Source of the DNA: Methanosarcina sp. UBA293
Lineage (GTDB): Archaea; Halobacteriota; Methanosarcinia; Methanosarcinales; Methanosarcinaceae
DNA: 7,930 bases
Direction of reading: 5' to 3'
Assembly: GCA_002499445.1 (NCBI GenBank)
Contig: DALS01000027.1
Location: 1 to 7,930 of the forward strand
Shown here in pieces: positions 5,279-7,930 of the stretch. Under the pieces are notes generated by a model. It was not told the origin of the DNA. It did no database searches and saw only the letters and a list, made by a program, of their open reading frames with translations. Position 1 is the first letter of the stretch, and the number at the start of each line of letters is the position of its first letter. Position numbers and translations under genes: made by a program.

Positions 5279-7181
5279 AGATGTCTAGATCCACAACTTC
5301 TTTTGCGTGCGTTTCTATGAAGTTCCGACGTGGCTCCACTTCATCTCCCATGAGAACTCGGAAGATTTCATCAGCCCGGATAGCATCGTCTAAAGTTACC
5401 TGTAAAAGAGTTCGGGTCTCTGGATTCATGGTGGTCTCCCAGAGTTGGTCAGGGTTCATCTCTCCAAGTCCTTTATAACGCTGGATAGAAATTCCCTTTT
5501 CCCCGAGTTCATTCAGCTTTTCATCCAACTCCCGGTCTGAATATACGTAGTGTTCTGCCTTTCCCTTCTTTATGCGGTAAAGAGGCGGTTGGGCTATGTA
5601 CACATACCCGGCATCAATAAGCTGCCGCATATAACGGAAGAACAGCGTGAGAAGGAGGGTTCTTATATGCGCTCCGTCCACATCAGCATCAGTCATAATG
5701 ATTACCTTGTGGTAGCGTGCGCTCTCCAGATCAAAATCCTCACTGACGCCTGTGCCTATGGCTGTAATCAGGGAAATGACCTCGTTGTTTTTCAAGATCT
5801 TTGCAAGCCTGGCTTTTTCCACATTCAAAATCTTTCCACGCAGAGGAAGAATAGCCTGGAACCCTCTGTCTCTGCCTTGCTTTGCCGAGCCACCTGCAGA
5901 ATCTCCTTCTACAATGTAAATCTCACATAATTTAGGGTTTTTTTCCGAGCAGTCCGCAAGTTTTCCCGGAAGAGTACTGACTTCAAGAGCGTTTTTTCTC
6001 CTGGTCAGTTCTCTTGCCTTTTTTGCAGCTTCTCTGGCTTTCTGAGCAAGGAGAGCTTTTTCAAGAATGACGTTTGCAACCCTGGGATTTTCCTCAAAAT
6101 ATTCTGCAAGTCCGTCAGTTACAAGGGAGTCCACAATTCCTTTGACATCGCTGTTTCCAAGCCTTGTCTTGGTCTGTCCCTCAAACTGGGGTTCCATAAG
6201 TTTGACACTGATAATTGCGGTCAGCCCTTCCCTTACATCATCGCCTGTGAGCTTTGTATCCTCTTTGGAAAGCTTATTAGCTTTAATGTAGTCATTTGCA
6301 ACTCTTGTAAGCGCGGTCTTGAAACCAATAATATGGGTTCCGCCTTCGTGAGTATTGATATTGTTTGCAAAAGAGTACACATTCTCTGAATAGCTGCTCG
6401 TGTACTGCATTGCAATTTCTACTATCATATCGTCCCTTTGCCGCTCGAAATAAATCGACTTTTCATGAAGGGGCTGCTTTTTCTTGTTCAGGTACTCAAC
6501 GAATTCAACTATTCCGCCGTCGTATGTTAAAGTCTCAGTCTGCCCGTCCGGGGTTCTTAAATCTCTGAGGCTGATAGTAATACCACGATTCAGGAAAGCA
6601 AGTTCTCTTAATCTGCTCAAGAGAATATCGTAATCAAAGTCCAAAGTCTCGAATATTTTTGCATCCGGTTTAAAGGTGGTTTTCGTGCCTGTTGTCTGAG
6701 CTGCCTCAATTTCCTGGACATCAGTCTCAGGCTTCCCACGGATATAGCGCTGGAAATATTTCTTGCCGTCTCTTAATACCTCTACTTCAAGCCACTCCGA
6801 AAGTGCGTTTACGACAGAAACTCCTACCCCGTGCAGTCCTCCTGAGACTTTGTAGGCGTTTTTGTCAAATTTCCCTCCTGCGTGCAGAATAGTCATTACA
6901 ACTTCAAGAGCTGATTTTTTGTGAAAAGGATGGGGATCGATTGGGATACCTCTCCCGTTATCCAGAACTGTCACACTTCCGTCCGGATTGAGCGTGACAT
7001 CTATTCTGGTACAGAAGCCTGCAAGAGCTTCATCAATGCTATTGTCTACTACCTCATAGACTAGGTGGTGAAGCCCGCGGCTATCCGTGCTCCCTATGTA
7101 CATACTGGGACGTTTTCGGACAGCTTCCAGGCCTTCGAGCACCTGGATACGCGAAGCATCGTAAACCTGTTTATCACTCAT
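5277..7181 (-). CDS. gyrB: DNA gyrase subunit B
   Basis: The 634-residue GyrB supplies ATP-driven strand passage in gyrase. The GHKL ATPase domain (about 1-220) has the general base E43 and Mg-binding N47 in YEVVDNSIDEALAG, D74 and R77 in DNGRGIP, and the ATP lid GGLHGVGVSVVNALS (114-128). The transducer domain carries the ATP-contacting K338 in QTKTRLGN. The TOPRIM domain has E425 in IVEGDSAGG and the metal-binding D498, D500 and D502 in TDADVDGAH. The C-terminal GyrA-contact part includes QRYKGLGEMNPDQLWETTM (567-585). R137 aligns with E. coli R136, a novobiocin contact, so the sensitive-type residue is kept. Length matches the short GyrB form (about 640 residues, as in Bacillus) without the insert of about 165 residues found in E. 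coli. The ATG at 7181 has GGAG 11 bases upstream. It is the first gene of the operon with gyrA. Confidence 0.97.
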   Translation of the reverse strand: MSDKQVYDASRIQVLEGLEAVRKRPSMYIGSTDSRGLHHLVYEVVDNSIDEALAGFCTRIDVTLNPDGSVTVLDNGRGIPIDPHPFHKKSALEVVMTILHAGGKFDKNAYKVSGGLHGVGVSVVNALSEWLEVEVLRDGKKYFQRYIRGKPETDVQEIEAAQTTGTKTTFKPDAKIFETLDFDYDILLSRLRELAFLNRGITISLRDLRTPDGQTETLTYDGGIVEFVEYLNKKKQPLHEKSIYFERQRDDMIVEIAMQYTSSYSENVYSFANNINTHEGGTHIIGFKTALTRVANDYIKANKLSKEDTKLTGDDVREGLTAIISVKLMEPQFEGQTKTRLGNSDVKGIVDSLVTDGLAEYFEENPRVANVILEKALLAQKAREAAKKARELTRRKNALEVSTLPGKLADCSEKNPKLCEIYIVEGDSAGGSAKQGRDRGFQAILPLRGKILNVEKARLAKILKNNEVISLITAIGTGVSEDFDLESARYHKVIIMTDADVDGAHIRTLLLTLFFRYMRQLIDAGYVYIAQPPLYRIKKGKAEHYVYSDRELDEKLNELGEKGISIQRYKGLGEMNPDQLWETTMNPETRTLLQVTLDDAIRADEIFRVLMGDEVEPRRNFIETHAKEVVDLDI

Positions 7182-7252
7182 CTTGGTTTATTCTCCGTAA
7201 AAATCTGGTACATTATCTAATCACTTAACATTACACTTTTTTTAGAAAATTC

Positions 7253-7268
7253 GCGGGAAAACTTTCGC
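7253..7268. promoter_or_regulatory. Imperfect palindrome in the gyrB leader
   Basis: GCG-GG-AAA (7253-7260) and TTTCGC (7263-7268) form an inverted repeat of GCGAAA interrupted by two extra G. It lies about 70-85 bases before the gyrB ATG in otherwise AT-rich sequence. It could be an operator near the start site or a small hairpin in the leader; the evidence is thin. Confidence 0.15.
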
Positions 7269-7326
7269 TAAAATAAATCTCAGAAATCGTATCAATTTAG
7301 TAAACCTTCAGTTTTTTATTGAACGA

Positions 7327-7338
7327 TTTATAATATAA
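7327..7338 (-). promoter_or_regulatory. Candidate gyrB-gyrA promoter TATA box
   Basis: On the minus strand the sequence reads TTATATTATAAA (7338 to 7327). A start site about 25 bases downstream of its centre, near 7306, would give a leader of about 125 bases. A second candidate, TTTATTTTA (around 7279 to 7271 on the minus strand), would give a leader near 70 bases. The choice cannot be settled from sequence. Confidence 0.35.
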
Positions 7339-7549
7339 CCATTATTTCTCTTATCATGGATCAAATTCAATATGCGCTCATACATTTTAAGCCTTTAGAT
7401 TCCCTGAAAATTGCACAAGATTTTTCAGTATCAATCCTCTCAAAATAGGAAATATTTAACATAATTTTGTGCCTAAATATACGCTTTTCATACTAATTTT
7501 TTAGTGAGTCTTTAATTTAAATAAATATTCTCTGTTTCACTCGCAAAAT

Positions 7550-7693
7550 TTATCTCTTATAATATGTCAGGACAGGAGTCACGGCACTTAAAAAATTCCG
7601 GCGGATCTTCACATACAAATTCCAGATTATACTTTGGCAGTATTTTGGCAGCTCAAAAGTAATTCCTAAATAAGAAACCAACTCGAAATACAT
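7550..7693 (-). CDS. Possible small protein of 47 residues
   Basis: A minus-strand frame runs from ATG at 7693 to TAA at 7552-7550 and encodes 47 residues, beginning MYFELVSYLGITFELPKYC, with mixed hydrophobic and basic character (an IRR cluster at 30-32, ending YYKR). There is no good Shine-Dalgarno sequence. A TATA box read on the minus strand at 7810-7803 could drive it with a leader of about 90 bases. Open frames of this length arise by chance in a spacer this long, and no family is recognised, so this is only a candidate. Confidence 0.15.
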   Translation of the reverse strand: MYFELVSYLGITFELPKYCQSIIWNLYVKIRRNFLSAVTPVLTYYKR

Positions 7694-7802
7694 CCTGACT
7701 ATCGTAAAATATTAACTGGACATTCTGCTGCAAGAAACCCGATAGGATTTTCTCACTGTTAACTTTAAGGCCAAATCTCCACTCAATAACTTAGAATGTA
7801 AC

Positions 7803-7816
7803 TATATAAACTTAAC
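7803..7816 (-). promoter_or_regulatory. TATA box with BRE-like sequence, probably leftward
   Basis: On the minus strand GTTAAG (7816 to 7811) followed by TTTATATA (7810 to 7803) matches the archaeal BRE-TATA arrangement at all but one BRE position. A start near 7780 would produce a transcript toward the 47-codon frame and gyrB. Read on the plus strand, TATATAAAC could instead start an RNA near 7830 covering the GC-rich element. Orientation is not certain. Confidence 0.3.
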
Positions 7817-7837
7817 CAACTTCAGTTCGGATTTCAT

Positions 7838-7930
7838 GCCGCAATCGCTGAGACGCAACCGTTGGGCCGCAACCGCGGCGTCGGTTGATCACGCCGTTTC
7901 CAGAGGCTTTTCGATCAAACCTTTTCTCAA
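7838..7930. other. GC-rich structured element, cut by the window end
   Basis: After hundreds of AT-rich bases the sequence becomes GC-rich with nested repeats. CGCAACCG occurs at 7854-7861 and 7868-7875. CAACCG (7870-7875) pairs with CGGTTG (7882-7887). CGGCGT (7876-7881) pairs with ACGCCG (7891-7896). TTGATC (7885-7890) pairs with GATCAA (7913-7918). The first two stems exclude each other. Near the edge AGG (7904-7906) can pair with CCT (7920-7922). It could be a structured RNA, a leader of a gene beyond the window, or a dispersed genomic repeat. It resembles GC-rich spacer elements I recall from Methanosarcina genomes, but I cannot verify this. Confidence 0.45.

Larger units (their letters stand above)
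7182..7930. other. Long AT-rich spacer upstream of gyrB
   Basis: These 749 bases hold no convincing gene. They contain the presumed gyrB promoter and leader (7182 to about 7340), a 7-base inverted repeat CTGAAAA (7404-7410) with TTTTCAG (7422-7428), a direct repeat TTTGGCAG at 7633-7640 and 7644-7651 (11 bases apart), a 47-codon minus-strand frame (7550-7693), a TATA-like box (7803-7810) and a GC-rich structured element cut by the window end. Long spacers of this kind are common in Methanosarcina. Confidence 0.6.

Noticed and set aside
5550..5930. Plus-strand open frame of 126 codons within gyrB
   Set aside because: Antisense shadow of the GyrB TOPRIM region, with no start signal.
6735..6800. 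Apparent replacement of the GyrB novobiocin-contact arginine by Phe (F143)
   Set aside because: Counting residues shows that E. coli R136 is the Arg before the E/D-G-K motif, which aligns with R137 here. The residue is conserved.
7182..7930. Replication origin next to gyrase, as in many bacteria
   Set aside because: No repeated origin-box motif, no initiator gene (cdc6/orc1 or dnaA) and no clear DNA-unwinding layout is visible; gyrase genes need not be near origins in archaea.

Overview
The window looks like chromosomal DNA from a methanogenic archaeon, most probably Methanosarcina or a close relative. The evidence is a bacterial-type gyrB-gyrA operon (Euryarchaeota of this group carry one), long AT-rich spacers, archaeal TATA-type promoter candidates instead of -35/-10 pairs, and Shine-Dalgarno sequences of the GGAGGTG type. 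The genus is inferred from protein and spacer character, not from a search.

Layout. Bases 1-86 hold a strong hairpin terminator for a gene that lies before the window. Bases 87-489 form a gene-free control region with several inverted and direct repeats. It leads into a small SnoaL-like ester-cyclase/NTF2-fold protein (490-924, +, GTG start). A spacer with a degenerate pyrimidine-rich tandem repeat of about 15-16 bases (968-1093) separates this gene from a multi-pass membrane protein of the YdjM/DUF457 putative metal-dependent hydrolase family (1154-2230, +). Bases 2231-2609 are a convergent spacer with GC-rich hairpins and a TATA-like element. On the minus strand come gyrA (5264 to 2610) and, upstream of it, gyrB (7181 to 5277). 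They are 12 bases apart and clearly form one operon transcribed gyrB then gyrA. Bases 7182-7930 are a long AT-rich spacer ending in a GC-rich structured element cut by the window edge.

Function. GyrB (ATPase plus TOPRIM) and GyrA (breakage-reunion plus DNA-wrapping domain) assemble into the A2B2 gyrase that introduces negative supercoils. All catalytic residues I checked are intact, as are the classic quinolone and novobiocin contact positions. The two plus-strand genes have no obvious link to gyrase. Their candidate promoters share a TTCAATT element exactly 4 bases before the TATA-like box, which hints at shared control.

Nothing here is a clear new system. The most interesting material is non-coding: the AATTGAA/TTCAATT array, the 15-16 base tandem repeat, and two GC-rich structured elements in otherwise AT-rich spacers.
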